Shown here piece by piece: positions 1-9,229 of a stretch of 64,000 bases of DNA. This DNA is from Paradesertivirga sp036399495 (GTDB lineage: Bacteria > Bacteroidota > Bacteroidia > Sphingobacteriales > Sphingobacteriaceae): the NCBI GenBank assembly GCA_036399495.1, contig DASWMZ010000127.1:1-64000 (forward strand), in the 5' to 3' direction. Position 1 is the first letter of the stretch. Each line of letters starts with the position of its first letter. Made by a program: the position numbers and the translations under genes. The notes beneath the pieces are model-generated. The model saw only the letters and a program-made list of their open reading frames with translations. It searched no databases and was not told the origin of the DNA.

Positions 1-89
1 CCAAACCTTATAAAATGAAGATTATCGTGAATTATTCACTATAATCATTAAATGCCAGATAATTTTTACCTTGCCGCAAACAAGATATT

Positions 90-821
90 ATGACGTATTG
101 CCTGGCTATCAAAGTAAAAGAAGGATTAGTAGCCATATCCGACACACGCATTACTTCTGGCTCGGATACTACTATTAAAAAGAAAATACTTATTGAGCAA
201 AAGGATCATTATTCCCTATTTATCATGACTAGCGGATTAAGGTCTGTGAGAGATAAGGCGATTTTATATTTTAGAGAACTTGTGGAAGAAGGTGCTGAGC
301 ATAATAAATTATACAAAGCGGTTAATGCTTTCGGCGAGCAAGTGAGGCGAGTGGCTCAGGAAGACAGGGTGGCGCTAGAAAAATCGGGTTTTAAATTCAA
401 TCTTAATACGATTATAGGTGGGCAACTTAAAGATGATGAGGAGCATAAACTTTTTCTTCTCTATCCCGAAGGTAATTGGGTGGAACTGGATCAAGGTGCT
501 CCTTTTGTTATTATCGGAAACAGTGGCCATGGCAAACCCATTTTACAGCGAACCCTTGATAGTAATTCGAGCATGAAACTAGCTTTAAAAACCGGGTTTT
601 TATCGTTCGATTCTACCCGTGCCAGTGCTAATGATGTTGATTTCCCGATTGACGTGGTGCTTTATAAAACCGATAGTTATGGGATGGTAGAGCATCGGTA
701 TGAGCAAAAAGATTTACAAAAAATTTCCGCTCAATGGGCAGATGAATTAAAAAGCGCCTTATTAAATATTCCTGAAGAATGGATGGATGCCGTATTTAAT
801 AAACTCCAGGTTAAACCGTGA
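90..821 (+). CDS. Anbu-type proteasome-like N-terminal nucleophile hydrolase
   Basis: A 243-residue protein that looks like Anbu (COG3484, ancestral beta subunit, a bacterial relative of proteasome beta subunits and HslV). The start MTYC places Thr at residue 2, so Met removal would expose an N-terminal Thr nucleophile. The mature residue 17 is Asp (in the ISDTR stretch), as in proteasome beta subunits, and a Lys cluster lies at mature residues 29-31, close to the position of the proteasomal Lys33. Length fits the family. It is followed 12 bases later by a transglutaminase-like gene, the known partner of Anbu in many genomes. ATP-grasp and alpha-E partner genes, often in the same operon, could lie outside the window. 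Proteolytic activity of Anbu in general is not firmly established, so the substrate is unknown. Confidence 0.88.
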   Translation: MTYCLAIKVKEGLVAISDTRITSGSDTTIKKKILIEQKDHYSLFIMTSGLRSVRDKAILYFRELVEEGAEHNKLYKAVNAFGEQVRRVAQEDRVALEKSGFKFNLNTIIGGQLKDDEEHKLFLLYPEGNWVELDQGAPFVIIGNSGHGKPILQRTLDSNSSMKLALKTGFLSFDSTRASANDVDFPIDVVLYKTDSYGMVEHRYEQKDLQKISAQWADELKSALLNIPEEWMDAVFNKLQVKP

Positions 822-833
822 TAATAGAATTTG

Positions 834-1679
834 ATGAGATTTAAGATATCAAGTGAGTTAACGTACCAGATATTATCAGATAGTACTATTATTTTAAATA
901 TTCATGCCCTTCGGACCCCTTCGCAAACTGTCCTGGAAGAATCGTTTATAATTGATCCATATATCAAGGGGGAAGAGCTGCTTTCTTCACATGGCGAAAA
1001 TCGTTTTATCAGGATAGAAGTATCTGAGGGAACGCATTTGAATATTAAATACGAAGCAACTGTTGATAACGCGATTCAGTTGATAGATTCAAGTTTTTTG
1101 AATGATGTTTCTATTTCCGATCTTGACTCTTCCGTGTTAACTTATCTTTACCCCAGCAGATATTGCCAGTCTGACAAACTCTATCGTTTGGCAAATAATA
1201 AATTCGGAACAATTGCCAACGCCTTTGAAAAGGTTATCGCTTTAACAGAATGGATACATGATAATGTGGAATATTTAAGCGGCTCTACCAATTCCCAAAC
1301 TTCTGCTTACGATACGGTTACAGAACAAGCCGGAGTTTGTCGCGATTTTGCACATCTTGGAATTGCTTTGTGCCGAGCTTTAACCATTCCTGCCAGATAT
1401 TTTACCGGATATTCATATAAATTATATCCGCCTGATTTTCATGCATGCTTCGAGGCATATTTGGGTGGTCAATGGATAATCTTTGATGCTACAAAGCTTT
1501 CACCTTTAAATGGCTTGATTAAAATTGCCAGCGGGCGTGATGCAGCTGATGCTGCCATCGCAAGTTTATTTGGTAATGTAAATTGTCAGCTTGTAACCGT
1601 TAGCTCCCAATGCCTTGAAGATAATTTTGAACCTTTTTATTATAACTCTTCTCAATCACAGGGTTTAAATTACACATAG
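834..1679 (+). CDS. Transglutaminase-like cysteine protease superfamily protein
   Basis: 281 residues from the ATG. An in-frame TTG directly before it is a possible but less likely start. An N-terminal beta-rich region (about 1-110) resembles the bacterial transglutaminase N domain, and the core (about 125-225) carries a complete catalytic triad: Cys169 in AGVCRD, His203 in DFHACFEAY and Asp218 in FDATKL. This is the COG1305 class that accompanies Anbu. The domain can act as a protease or in amide cross-linking. No signal peptide is visible, so a cytoplasmic role is likely. Its 12-base distance from the Anbu stop argues for one transcript. Precise substrate unknown. Confidence 0.87.
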   Translation: MRFKISSELTYQILSDSTIILNIHALRTPSQTVLEESFIIDPYIKGEELLSSHGENRFIRIEVSEGTHLNIKYEATVDNAIQLIDSSFLNDVSISDLDSSVLTYLYPSRYCQSDKLYRLANNKFGTIANAFEKVIALTEWIHDNVEYLSGSTNSQTSAYDTVTEQAGVCRDFAHLGIALCRALTIPARYFTGYSYKLYPPDFHACFEAYLGGQWIIFDATKLSPLNGLIKIASGRDAADAAIASLFGNVNCQLVTVSSQCLEDNFEPFYYNSSQSQGLNYT

Positions 1680-1836
1680 GCTACCAGAGCTGATTCATAC
1701 CTTATCAAATAAAACTTTTTGAAACCAAATATTGGCACGGGCGTATAGGAACTCAGAACTATCTATCCTGCAGCAAGTTTGTATAGTCCTTGATACAAAA
1801 TCTTGTTTAAATTTGTTAAAAGAATACACAAATAAC

Positions 1837-1866
1837 TTGCATAGGATTTTTAAATCGTTAGTTTTG
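1837..1866 (+). promoter_or_regulatory. Bacteroidetes-type promoter for the NlpC/P60 gene
   Basis: TTG at 1837-1839, a 19-base spacer, then TAGTTTTG at 1859-1866. This matches the Bacteroidetes housekeeping consensus (-33 TTG, about 19-21 nt, -7 TAnnTTTG) exactly. Transcription would start near 1871, leaving a leader of about 65 bases before the ATG at 1937. The rest of the 257-base spacer (1680-1936) shows nothing else recognisable. Confidence 0.6.
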
Positions 1867-1936
1867 CAATGCTCGACATTAAATACTAATGTAAGAGGGC
1901 GTTTATAAGTCTGTTGTTTAACTGATAAACGAAACA

Positions 1937-2467
1937 ATGTTTAAAAAAAATTTACTCTCGTTCCTAATTGTTCTCCTGTCTGTTACTACCCAGGCACAAA
2001 ACAAAAAAGCCCCCGAAGATCCGGATAACCTTGCAAAAGATTATTTTTCTCAAATTATGGGAGTTGCGGTTTCTGCGACATCAAATGTAAAACTATATCA
2101 GTTTGTATATGACTGGTTGGGTACTCCTTACCGTTTAGGCGGCACTACCGAAAGAGGAATCGATTGCTCTGCATTTGCATACCAACTCTACGATAAAGTT
2201 TTTAATACCGTAATCGGTAATAATTCAAGAAATATATTTAGTATGGTTAATCCTCTAAATAAGGAAGAATTGAAAGAAGGTGATCTGGTATTTTTTAAAA
2301 TCAATAGCAGGGCAATTTCTCATGTTGGTGTTTATCTGGGAGATAATAAATTTGCCCATGCATCTAGTAGCAGGGGTGTAATGATAAGCAACTTAAACGA
2401 ACCGTACTGGAAACGCTATTATTATAAAGGCGGCAGATTACTGCAATCGATAAAAGACAATTTTTAA
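1937..2467 (+). CDS. Secreted NlpC/P60 family cell-wall hydrolase
   Basis: 176 residues with a signal peptide (hydrophobic 6-18, probable cleavage after TQA near residue 20). The NlpC/P60 fold covers about 50-170. The nucleophile is Cys77 in IDCSAFAY, the general base His129 in ISHVGVYLG, and His141 in FAHASS is the likely third polar residue. Enzymes of this family cleave peptidoglycan stem peptides, commonly the gamma-D-Glu to diamino acid bond, in the periplasm. No SH3b or LysM targeting domain is present, which fits the small Spr/YddH-like class. The gene has its own promoter upstream and a strong terminator directly after it, so it is probably monocistronic. Confidence 0.9.
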   Translation: MFKKNLLSFLIVLLSVTTQAQNKKAPEDPDNLAKDYFSQIMGVAVSATSNVKLYQFVYDWLGTPYRLGGTTERGIDCSAFAYQLYDKVFNTVIGNNSRNIFSMVNPLNKEELKEGDLVFFKINSRAISHVGVYLGDNKFAHASSSRGVMISNLNEPYWKRYYYKGGRLLQSIKDNF

Positions 2468-2474
2468 AAACTTA

Positions 2475-2508
2475 AAATGAAAAACTCGCTGATGCGGGTT
2501 TTTCATTT
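2475..2508. terminator. Intrinsic terminator after the NlpC/P60 gene
   Basis: Inverted repeat with arms 2475-2489 and 2494-2508 around a TGAT loop. The inner arm AAAAACTCGC pairs with GCGGGTTTTT with a single T-G wobble, and the outer AAATG/CATTT extends the stem. A-rich on the left and T-rich on the right, it sits between convergent genes and can serve both strands. Confidence 0.85.
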
Positions 2509-2521
2509 ATAAAACTGTTGT

Positions 2522-2713
2522 TTACATTTTTGCAACATCTCTGGTATCTCTCACTAAACCAATTCCGGTAAAGAAGAAGATAACTCCTAACACGCCATAT
2601 ACAATAAGTTCTTTTGTAGATTCTGAGTTTTGAACAAACCCGATAGCTGCATATATTAATCCAACAATACCTAGTATAGTTAGAATTGTCCCGAAGGTTC
2701 TTTTTAGATTCAT
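2522..2713 (-). CDS. Small two-helix membrane protein, unknown function
   Basis: 63 residues with two hydrophobic segments (about 8-27 and 37-55), short charged ends (MNLKR, RDTRDVAKM) and a polar link (QNSESTKE). This resembles the small inner-membrane proteins common in Bacteroidota, but I do not recognise the family with certainty. It stands alone on the minus strand, facing the NlpC/P60 gene across a bidirectional terminator. Function unknown. Confidence 0.7.
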   Translation of the reverse strand: MNLKRTFGTILTILGIVGLIYAAIGFVQNSESTKELIVYGVLGVIFFFTGIGLVRDTRDVAKM

Positions 2714-2839
2714 CAGTTTAAGTATTTACGCATATAGTACAAAGCCCTTGCCAAGTAATAATTTACGTTAGAAACCAACTAATATCTCACAAGTGTATCC
2801 TCAAGACTACAGTATTCTAAATTGGTGGTACAAAATACC

Positions 2840-5308
2840 CTATAAAAAGTTCTTTGTCATTTTTGCTACACGCTCTTCCAGCGATTCTGTAGTTAGTTTT
2901 TCCCGAAGCCTGTCTACCATAATCGGAAATGCAAAGGGCGTAGGTTTTGCACTTTGCGTGATAATCACTTTCAAATCCTTAATTCGTTTTAACGCTTCTC
3001 TTAATCTAAACTCTTCTAACTGGAATTGCAAAGCCTCGTTGTAAGCCTGTCTCACTAAAACATTGTCGGGCTCATATTCATTAAACACATCAAATAGTAA
3101 AGAAGTTGAAGCTTGTAGGTGTCGGTTCTTCATGGTTTTTCCCGGGAAACCAGTAAATACCAAACCGGCAATGTGAGCAATATCCCTGAAACGTCGTCGC
3201 GCCATTTCATTTGCGTTTAAGCTGTGTTGGATATCATCAAGTAAATTTTCGGATGTAAACAAATCAGCTGCCAAGGCTTGTTCAAGTGATATTTCTTCGT
3301 CACTCAATAATTCAAAGCCATAATCATTCATGGCAATTGAAAAGCTTGCTTTACGAATTTTAGAGATTCGAAAGGCAAATAACGAAGCCATTCCTTCATG
3401 AACCAGTCTTCCCTCAAAAGGATAAAAGAAAAGATGAAAGCCGTCTTTGGAATTAAACTTCTCGATCAGGAATTCATCTCTCATCGGAAGATGAGAAAGT
3501 TCAGCCTGCATATCAAATAACGGGCGAAGCGTTTTTATTTCAATATCTTTCTCATTATGATGAGCAACTTCGTCTAACTTCTGCCTGAACATTGCAGAAA
3601 GCTGTGAAGAAAGTGGAATACGGCCACCCATCCAGCTTGGTATTCTGCCATTATGCTTTGGCGATTTTTTGACAAAAGCAGTCATATCTTTAACCTTGAT
3701 CAGTTCCAGACTTCTGCCTGCAAACCAAAAGGCATCACCAATTTTTAATCGGGCAATAAAATCCTCTTCGATGGAACCAAGGTACCCGCCAGTGAGAAAC
3801 TTGATGCGCATACTTACATCGCCAACAATGGTTCCCATTGTTAAACGATGCCGCATTGCAACCTTTCGGCTATTCACCTTGTAAATCCCTTCTTCAATTT
3901 CAACTTTTAAATATTCATCATAGGCAGATAAAGTTTTGCCGCCTTTCGTGATAAAGTCAAGCGTTTGATTAAACTCCTTTTCTCCTAAATCAGCGAAAGC
4001 GTAAGTGGTTTTTATTTCTCTAAAAACCTCTTGGGCTTTAAATCCATTCGAAACGGCTAGTGTCACCAAATACTGCGTTAGCACATCCATTGCCAGTAAA
4101 ATTGGGTCGCGACTTTCGAAGATCTCCTCAACAATTGCCTGCTTAATGGCTGCACCTTCGAGTAATTCGAGAGAATGTGTAGGTACAAACCAAGCACGTG
4201 AGGTGGCCCCGGGATGATGTCCACTTCTGCCGGCTCGCTGCATAAAACGCGCAACTCCTTTAGGACTTCCAATTTGAATCACTGTATCCACCGGCCTGAA
4301 ATCGACACCGAGATCTAAGCTAGAAGTACACACAACCACTTTTAAAGCTTCTGCATGTAAAGCATTTTCTACCCAGGTTCGCAGCTCGTTATCAAGCGAG
4401 CCATGATGCATTGCCATGATACCGGCATATTCCGGGTATTTATCCAATATTGCCTGATACCAAATTTCTGTTTGAGAGCGAGTATTAGTGAAAATAAGGG
4501 TCGTTTTGCTTCGCGCCACAATTTCCATAACCTGCGGTAGAAGCTTGATTCCCAAATGCCCGGCCCAGGAGAACTCTTCTATATTTTCCGGAATAATGGA
4601 ATTAATCACTAATTTTTTATCAAGCTTAGCCCGAACCAGCTTAATTTTTTCTGGTGGCATATCATTTCCAAGAAGAACTTCCGCGCCTTGCTCCAGGTTT
4701 CCGATGGTAGCGCTGATACCCCAGATTTTAAGTGAGCGGTTGATCTTATTGTCTGGGTTTGCTTGCAACGCTTTAAGTTTAGACAAACCCAATTCTAATT
4801 GAACACCTCTCTTTGTCCCTAAAAGCTCGTGCCACTCATCTGCAACAACTACCTGCAGATTTTCAAATATTTTGGGATAATCCTTCTGAGTAAGCATAAT
4901 ATGCAAACTCTCTGGCGTGGTTAGTAAAACTTCCGGCAAGCGCTTTTTAATTGCCGCCTTCTCTTTGGTGGATGTGTCTCCTGTACGCGAAGCAACCGTC
5001 CAAGGCAGGTCCAGGTCGTTTACAACCGTTTGCATCGCTTTTCGAATATCATTTGTGAGCGCCCGTAAAGGCGTAATCCACAGCATTAACAAACCGTTGC
5101 TTTTACGTTTCTGATAATCTTCGGGATAGGTGTTAATGTAGTCGGCTACAAAAGGAAGGAACATTGCAAAGGTTTTACCGCTCCCGGTTGGTGCGTTAAG
5201 CAAACCTGAATAGCCGGACAAAAAAGCCGCTTCCATTTCTTTCTGAAACGGAAATTGTTCCCAGGATCTTTCCTTAAACCAGTCTGTTATTATCGCCTCG
5301 CCCTTCAT
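2840..5308 (-). CDS. Ligase-associated DNA damage response DEXH-box helicase (Lhr-like)
   Basis: 822 residues from the ATG (an in-frame TTG just upstream is ignored). Superfamily 2 motor: Q-type start near 20 (QFPFQKEM), Walker A APTGSGKT at 39-46, motif II DEWH at 157-160, motif III SAT, and motif VI QRAGRSGH. The long C-terminal half matches Lhr-type helicases of the ligase-associated family (TIGR04121). These are 3'-5' translocases in DNA repair. It is the last gene of a minus-strand series with a DNA ligase and an MBL-fold exonuclease, the standard partners. A 220-base gap separates it from the ligase. The metallophosphoesterase PdeM, a frequent fourth member, is not next to it. Confidence 0.93.
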   Translation of the reverse strand: MKGEAIITDWFKERSWEQFPFQKEMEAAFLSGYSGLLNAPTGSGKTFAMFLPFVADYINTYPEDYQKRKSNGLLMLWITPLRALTNDIRKAMQTVVNDLDLPWTVASRTGDTSTKEKAAIKKRLPEVLLTTPESLHIMLTQKDYPKIFENLQVVVADEWHELLGTKRGVQLELGLSKLKALQANPDNKINRSLKIWGISATIGNLEQGAEVLLGNDMPPEKIKLVRAKLDKKLVINSIIPENIEEFSWAGHLGIKLLPQVMEIVARSKTTLIFTNTRSQTEIWYQAILDKYPEYAGIMAMHHGSLDNELRTWVENALHAEALKVVVCTSSLDLGVDFRPVDTVIQIGSPKGVARFMQRAGRSGHHPGATSRAWFVPTHSLELLEGAAIKQAIVEEIFESRDPILLAMDVLTQYLVTLAVSNGFKAQEVFREIKTTYAFADLGEKEFNQTLDFITKGGKTLSAYDEYLKVEIEEGIYKVNSRKVAMRHRLTMGTIVGDVSMRIKFLTGGYLGSIEEDFIARLKIGDAFWFAGRSLELIKVKDMTAFVKKSPKHNGRIPSWMGGRIPLSSQLSAMFRQKLDEVAHHNEKDIEIKTLRPLFDMQAELSHLPMRDEFLIEKFNSKDGFHLFFYPFEGRLVHEGMASLFAFRISKIRKASFSIAMNDYGFELLSDEEISLEQALAADLFTSENLLDDIQHSLNANEMARRRFRDIAHIAGLVFTGFPGKTMKNRHLQASTSLLFDVFNEYEPDNVLVRQAYNEALQFQLEEFRLREALKRIKDLKVIITQSAKPTPFAFPIMVDRLREKLTTESLEERVAKMTKNFL

Positions 5309-5529
5309 CAAGTTTAACTACGGTAAGCAATGTATTAGAGTTTTGTGACTTCATAAACTTGACAGAAGGTTAAAGTTGAATTATCAGTCAATGTTGGAAT
5401 GATTAGGATCTGAGCGTAAGTTTTATACTCTTCAGCAAGTATGTCCGTACTATTAATCGATATGGTTCTCTCGCTTTAAATCCATAATGCAATATATTAA
5501 AAAGATTAGCCTGACAATCCTGGTTGATC

Positions 5530-7140
5530 TTAAAGCAATGATCGCAACGTTTCTAAAGTATCCGCTTCCCCCATTTTTTTATCCTGCCTCCATTTTAATA
5601 TCCTCGGAAAGCGCAATGCAATGCCAGATTTATGCCGCGATGATAGATTGATCCCTTCAAAGCCTATTTCGAACACCAACTCGGGTTTTACAGTTCTAAC
5701 CGGACCAAACTTTTCGAGCGTATTCCGCTTTACAAAATTATCCACCTGCTTAATTTCTTTATCGGTTAAACCGGAATACGCTTTCGCGAAAGCTACCAGC
5801 TTGTCGCCGTCCCATACAGCAAACGTGTAATCGGTATATAGATCAGCCCGACGGCCATGCCCTTTCTGAGCGTATATTAACACCGCATCAATGGAAAGAG
5901 GGTCTACTTTCCATTTCCACCAGTCGCCACGCTTTCTACCGGTTTGATAAATGGAATCCAGCTTTTTCAACATAAATCCTTCAGCATGATTTTCCCGTGC
6001 CTGCAGTCGAAGTTCAAATAATTCTTGCCAGGAGTTAAATTCAACAATTGGCGAAAGCTGGAAAGTATCTTGATGAGGATTTATTTGATGTAGTTTTTGA
6101 AGCATTGAACGCCGATGTTTAAAGGGCATTGAACGAATGTCGTCGCCTGAAAACTCTAAACAATCATACGCGATAAAAGCCATCGGACTTTCGGCTAAAA
6201 TTTTTTTCGACAAATTTTTTCTTCCGATCCGGGTTTGAAGCACATTAAAAGGCAATGGCTTGTTGTCTGAAAAACAAATTGCTTCGCCATCCAGAACGGT
6301 GCCTTCAGGAAGTTCATTTATAAATGGATGCAATTCGGGAAATTTATCTGTTGCTAGTTCTTCACCCCTGGTCCAGATAAAAATTTTACCCTGACGGTGA
6401 ATAACCTGTGCCCTGATTCCATCCCATTTCCATTCAGCTTGCCATTGTTCGGTATCGCCTAATTCGCCATCAAGTTCTTCAGCAGATTTTTGCTTGTCGG
6501 AGGTTTCCTGAATCGCGTAAGCGAGGCAAAAAGGATAAGGCCTCGAAGCATCATCAGACGCATCCTCTTGCTGCATCAAATCATGAAAACTGAATGTTTG
6601 TGGATCCCAGTTTCCCATTATCCGATGGGTTAGCACAGCCGGCTCTAAGCCTGATAAATCAGATAAAGCCTTTACGATCAAACTTTGTGAAACGCCGATT
6701 CTAAAACTTCCCGTGAGGATTTTATTGAAGACGAAGCGTTCTTGTTTATCCATAGACATCCAGGAATTAATTAGCCATTGCTTTCGTTCTTCTTCGCTAA
6801 GTAAACCCAGGTTATTGATTTCTTCGATCCATTCTGCCAGTGATCTTTCATGGTTGCTTTCACCTTCCGGTAGCAGCAAAGCGATCGTTTCGCCCAAATC
6901 ACCGACAACCTGATAGCTTTCTTCAAACAACCATTGCGGGATATTGGATAACTCTATTGCCCAATTTTTAACTAGTGTAGAATTAATTTGCCGTTTAGGT
7001 TTCCTTCCGGTGAACAGAGCAAGCGTATGAATTTTATCTTCATCAGCTACCGCAATGAAGTAGTCTTTGAGCACCGAAACCTTGGCGTTTGTTTTATTAG
7101 TTTCATCTAAAGAGGCGAACAGTTGAGCGAAATCCTTCAT
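5530..7140 (-). CDS. Ligase-associated ATP-dependent DNA ligase
   Basis: 536 residues: N-terminal DNA-binding domain (about 1-190), adenylation domain (about 200-420) and OB fold (about 420-530). The AMP-accepting lysine is Lys238 in KWDG (238-241), with downstream motifs DGEAI and EGFMLKK and the final KWKVDP. This is the single-polypeptide ATP-dependent ligase type (TIGR04120) that seals nicks in repair and occurs with the helicase and exonuclease found here. It is additional to the NAD-dependent replicative ligase expected elsewhere. The start overlaps the exonuclease stop by four bases (ATGA), implying translational coupling. Confidence 0.95.
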   Translation of the reverse strand: MKDFAQLFASLDETNKTNAKVSVLKDYFIAVADEDKIHTLALFTGRKPKRQINSTLVKNWAIELSNIPQWLFEESYQVVGDLGETIALLLPEGESNHERSLAEWIEEINNLGLLSEEERKQWLINSWMSMDKQERFVFNKILTGSFRIGVSQSLIVKALSDLSGLEPAVLTHRIMGNWDPQTFSFHDLMQQEDASDDASRPYPFCLAYAIQETSDKQKSAEELDGELGDTEQWQAEWKWDGIRAQVIHRQGKIFIWTRGEELATDKFPELHPFINELPEGTVLDGEAICFSDNKPLPFNVLQTRIGRKNLSKKILAESPMAFIAYDCLEFSGDDIRSMPFKHRRSMLQKLHQINPHQDTFQLSPIVEFNSWQELFELRLQARENHAEGFMLKKLDSIYQTGRKRGDWWKWKVDPLSIDAVLIYAQKGHGRRADLYTDYTFAVWDGDKLVAFAKAYSGLTDKEIKQVDNFVKRNTLEKFGPVRTVKPELVFEIGFEGINLSSRHKSGIALRFPRILKWRQDKKMGEADTLETLRSLL

Positions 7141-8231
7141 AACTTTTCGTCCAATGGCTCAGCGCTTACCTGAGGTTCTGTATGAATTACATCTCCATCC
7201 TCATCAACCAATTTGATAGGAAGCGTATCTTCTTCAACCGCTTCGTCGCCACCATAATAAGTATGAGCCTCGTGTGCGTTATATCCTTTTTCGGTGAGAT
7301 ATCGGGCAAAAGAAGCGGTGTAACCGTGGGTCACACAAACGCATTCACATTCGGTGGCATCTATTGCTCTTATCAATCCATCCCAATCGGCGTGATCAGA
7401 TAAAACGAAGCCACGATCGGCAGCCATACGTTTTTTTGCGCCGCGCAGAGACATCCATCCCGAGCAATATCCAAATGCATATGGCTGAAACTTTCGCATC
7501 CATGGTGAGCCTAAGGCTGAGGGAGGACAAATCACAATACCATTCTTAAATTCCTCCTTCTTTATGTCGACGCTGACGCGGGTTGTCGGGGGAAGTTTGA
7601 TTCCGTTTCGTTCCAATGCCTCATGAGTGTTGGCAATGGCACCATGAAGAAACACTTTGCCTATTGATAAATCGAGATTATGTATAATTCGCTGTGCTTT
7701 ACCTAGTGAATATCCGGCTATCACTGTCGTCTTCCCTTCTTTAGAATTTAGTCTCCACCAATCATTGATATCCTGATGAACGAGTTCAGGTGCTTTCCAT
7801 TTGTAGACAGGCATTCCGAAGGTACACTCTGAAATAAAGGTGTGACATTTTACCGGCTCAAAGGGAGTAGAAATTCCATCGTTTTCGAGTTTATAATCGC
7901 CAGATGCCACCCAAATCTCACCCTTATATTCTACCCGTATTTGTGCGGAACCAATAATATGTCCGGCCGGGTGCAGAGAAATTGTCACTCCATTTTTTAT
8001 AATGCGCTCACCATATTCTACCGTTTGAAGTTTAATATCTTGGCCAAGCCGATATTTCAGAACTTCACGGGATAAGTGGTGCGCCAGGTACCGCTTACTT
8101 CCAGATCGTGCGTGATCAGAATGGGCGTGCGTAAGTACAGCATCATCAACGGGTTTCCACGGGTCGATATAAAACTTTCCTTGGGCACAGTAGATGCCGC
8201 AATCATCGAACTGAAGTAGTGGTTTACCCAT
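7137..8231 (-). CDS. Ligase-associated DNA damage response exonuclease (MBL fold)
   Basis: 364 residues from the ATG at 8231. A longer reading is possible to 8288, but the family begins close to the MGKPLLQF start, so the shorter form is preferred. Metallo-beta-lactamase motif HAHSDH at 35-40 gives the zinc ligands. Further ligands are likely in the HPAGHIIGSAQ and SDHADWDG segments. Length and order match SNM1/Artemis-like exonucleases of TIGR04122. It is the first gene of the repair operon and overlaps the ligase start by four bases. The role is probably end trimming before ligation, inferred from family and neighbours. Confidence 0.93.
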   Translation of the reverse strand: MGKPLLQFDDCGIYCAQGKFYIDPWKPVDDAVLTHAHSDHARSGSKRYLAHHLSREVLKYRLGQDIKLQTVEYGERIIKNGVTISLHPAGHIIGSAQIRVEYKGEIWVASGDYKLENDGISTPFEPVKCHTFISECTFGMPVYKWKAPELVHQDINDWWRLNSKEGKTTVIAGYSLGKAQRIIHNLDLSIGKVFLHGAIANTHEALERNGIKLPPTTRVSVDIKKEEFKNGIVICPPSALGSPWMRKFQPYAFGYCSGWMSLRGAKKRMAADRGFVLSDHADWDGLIRAIDATECECVCVTHGYTASFARYLTEKGYNAHEAHTYYGGDEAVEEDTLPIKLVDEDGDVIHTEPQVSAEPLDEKL

Positions 8232-8335
8232 TATACTTAAACCATCGTACAGATCGAATAGTTTTATTGGAAATATTTCACAAAACATAAATAAATTTTA
8301 AATTTTATTTAATATTGTAAACCAAAAGGTTAATA

Positions 8336-8620
8336 ATGTCAAAGACAAATAGAAAATTACCGGAACTTTGCCCAAGTTGCTCTTCTACACTGCATGTCAC
8401 AAGCTTAGGATGCAGCTCTTGCGAAACAACCGTTTCGGGAAAATTCCAGCTGCCTGCTCTCGCCCGACTTAGTCCGGAGGAACAAGAGTTTGTAGTGAAT
8501 TTTGTGAAGAGTAGCGGCAGCTTAAAAGTTATGGCGCAGCATCTTGGGTTGAGTTATCCCACTGTTAGAAACCTGCTCGACGATATTATACATAAAATTG
8601 AAACAAACGAAAAATTATAG
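8336..8620 (+). CDS. DUF2089 family zinc-ribbon/HTH protein
   Basis: 94 residues. The N-terminus carries two Cys pairs (Cys12, Cys15, Cys26, Cys29) forming a probable zinc ribbon. The C-terminal half (about 42-90) with SPEEQEFVVNFVKSSGS and YPTVRNLLDDI looks like a sigma-region-4-like helix-turn-helix. This matches the DUF2089 (COG3877) family. Probably a DNA-binding regulator of the membrane gene that follows after only three bases, with which it must be co-transcribed. The targets are not visible. It is divergent from the exonuclease gene. Confidence 0.85.
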   Translation: MSKTNRKLPELCPSCSSTLHVTSLGCSSCETTVSGKFQLPALARLSPEEQEFVVNFVKSSGSLKVMAQHLGLSYPTVRNLLDDIIHKIETNEKL

Positions 8621-8623
8621 AAA

Positions 8624-9166
8624 ATGAAACTATCAATATTCAATCCTTATACTCACATAGCAGGTTCTAAAGCCTTACTTATCGGGCTTGTATTTGTGAT
8701 ACTAACTACCGTAGTCGGGTATTATAGCAACGTACATTTTGATGGTGCTCTGGATGCGCATTCGGGAAAACCCTCATCTATATCTATACACGCTCTACAG
8801 CATTCAATTGCATGGGGAAGTGTTGTATTAATATTTTCCCTTGCAGGATTAATTTTAACCAAGTCAAGATTTCGATTTATTGATATCGCCGGAACAATTG
8901 CAATGGCTCGCGCACCCATGTTGCTGGTTGCATTGCTTGGATTTGCACCTGCACTACACCATGCGAAACCGGGAGAAATAAATAACTCGATTTTGCTAAT
9001 AACATTCGTTATGATTTTTCCAGTAATATGGATGATCGCTCTGATGTATAATGCGTTTACCACTTCAATAAATGCCAAAGGCGCTAAAGCCGTGATAGGG
9101 TTTATTGTGGGAGTGATTTTGGCAGAAGTACTATCTAAAGTTCTAAATCAGCAGCTTAATTTTTGA
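8624..9166 (+). CDS. YIP1-family-like integral membrane protein
   Basis: 180 residues with about five hydrophobic segments (near 16-34, 62-80, 88-108, 122-142, 152-172). The N-terminal NPYTHIAGSKAL and overall layout resemble bacterial YIP1-domain proteins. Function unknown. Its start lies three bases after the stop of the DUF2089 regulator, so the pair is likely a regulated membrane unit. Confidence 0.75.
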   Translation: MKLSIFNPYTHIAGSKALLIGLVFVILTTVVGYYSNVHFDGALDAHSGKPSSISIHALQHSIAWGSVVLIFSLAGLILTKSRFRFIDIAGTIAMARAPMLLVALLGFAPALHHAKPGEINNSILLITFVMIFPVIWMIALMYNAFTTSINAKGAKAVIGFIVGVILAEVLSKVLNQQLNF

Positions 9167-9229
9167 AGTCCGTAAGGAACGGTGTACTTCTAGGTATAGA
9201 ACTGGTCTAATAATTTTAGTCAAACACAG

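Noticed and set aside
1695..1937. Minus-strand 80-codon frame in the spacer before the NlpC/P60 gene
   Set aside because: No recognisable fold, covers a good promoter on the other strand and overlaps the next start; best read as a chance frame.
9167..9205. Imperfect hairpin (GAAGTCCGT with ACGG and ACTTC) after the YIP1-like gene
   Set aside because: Bulged and without a T-run, so not supported as a terminator.
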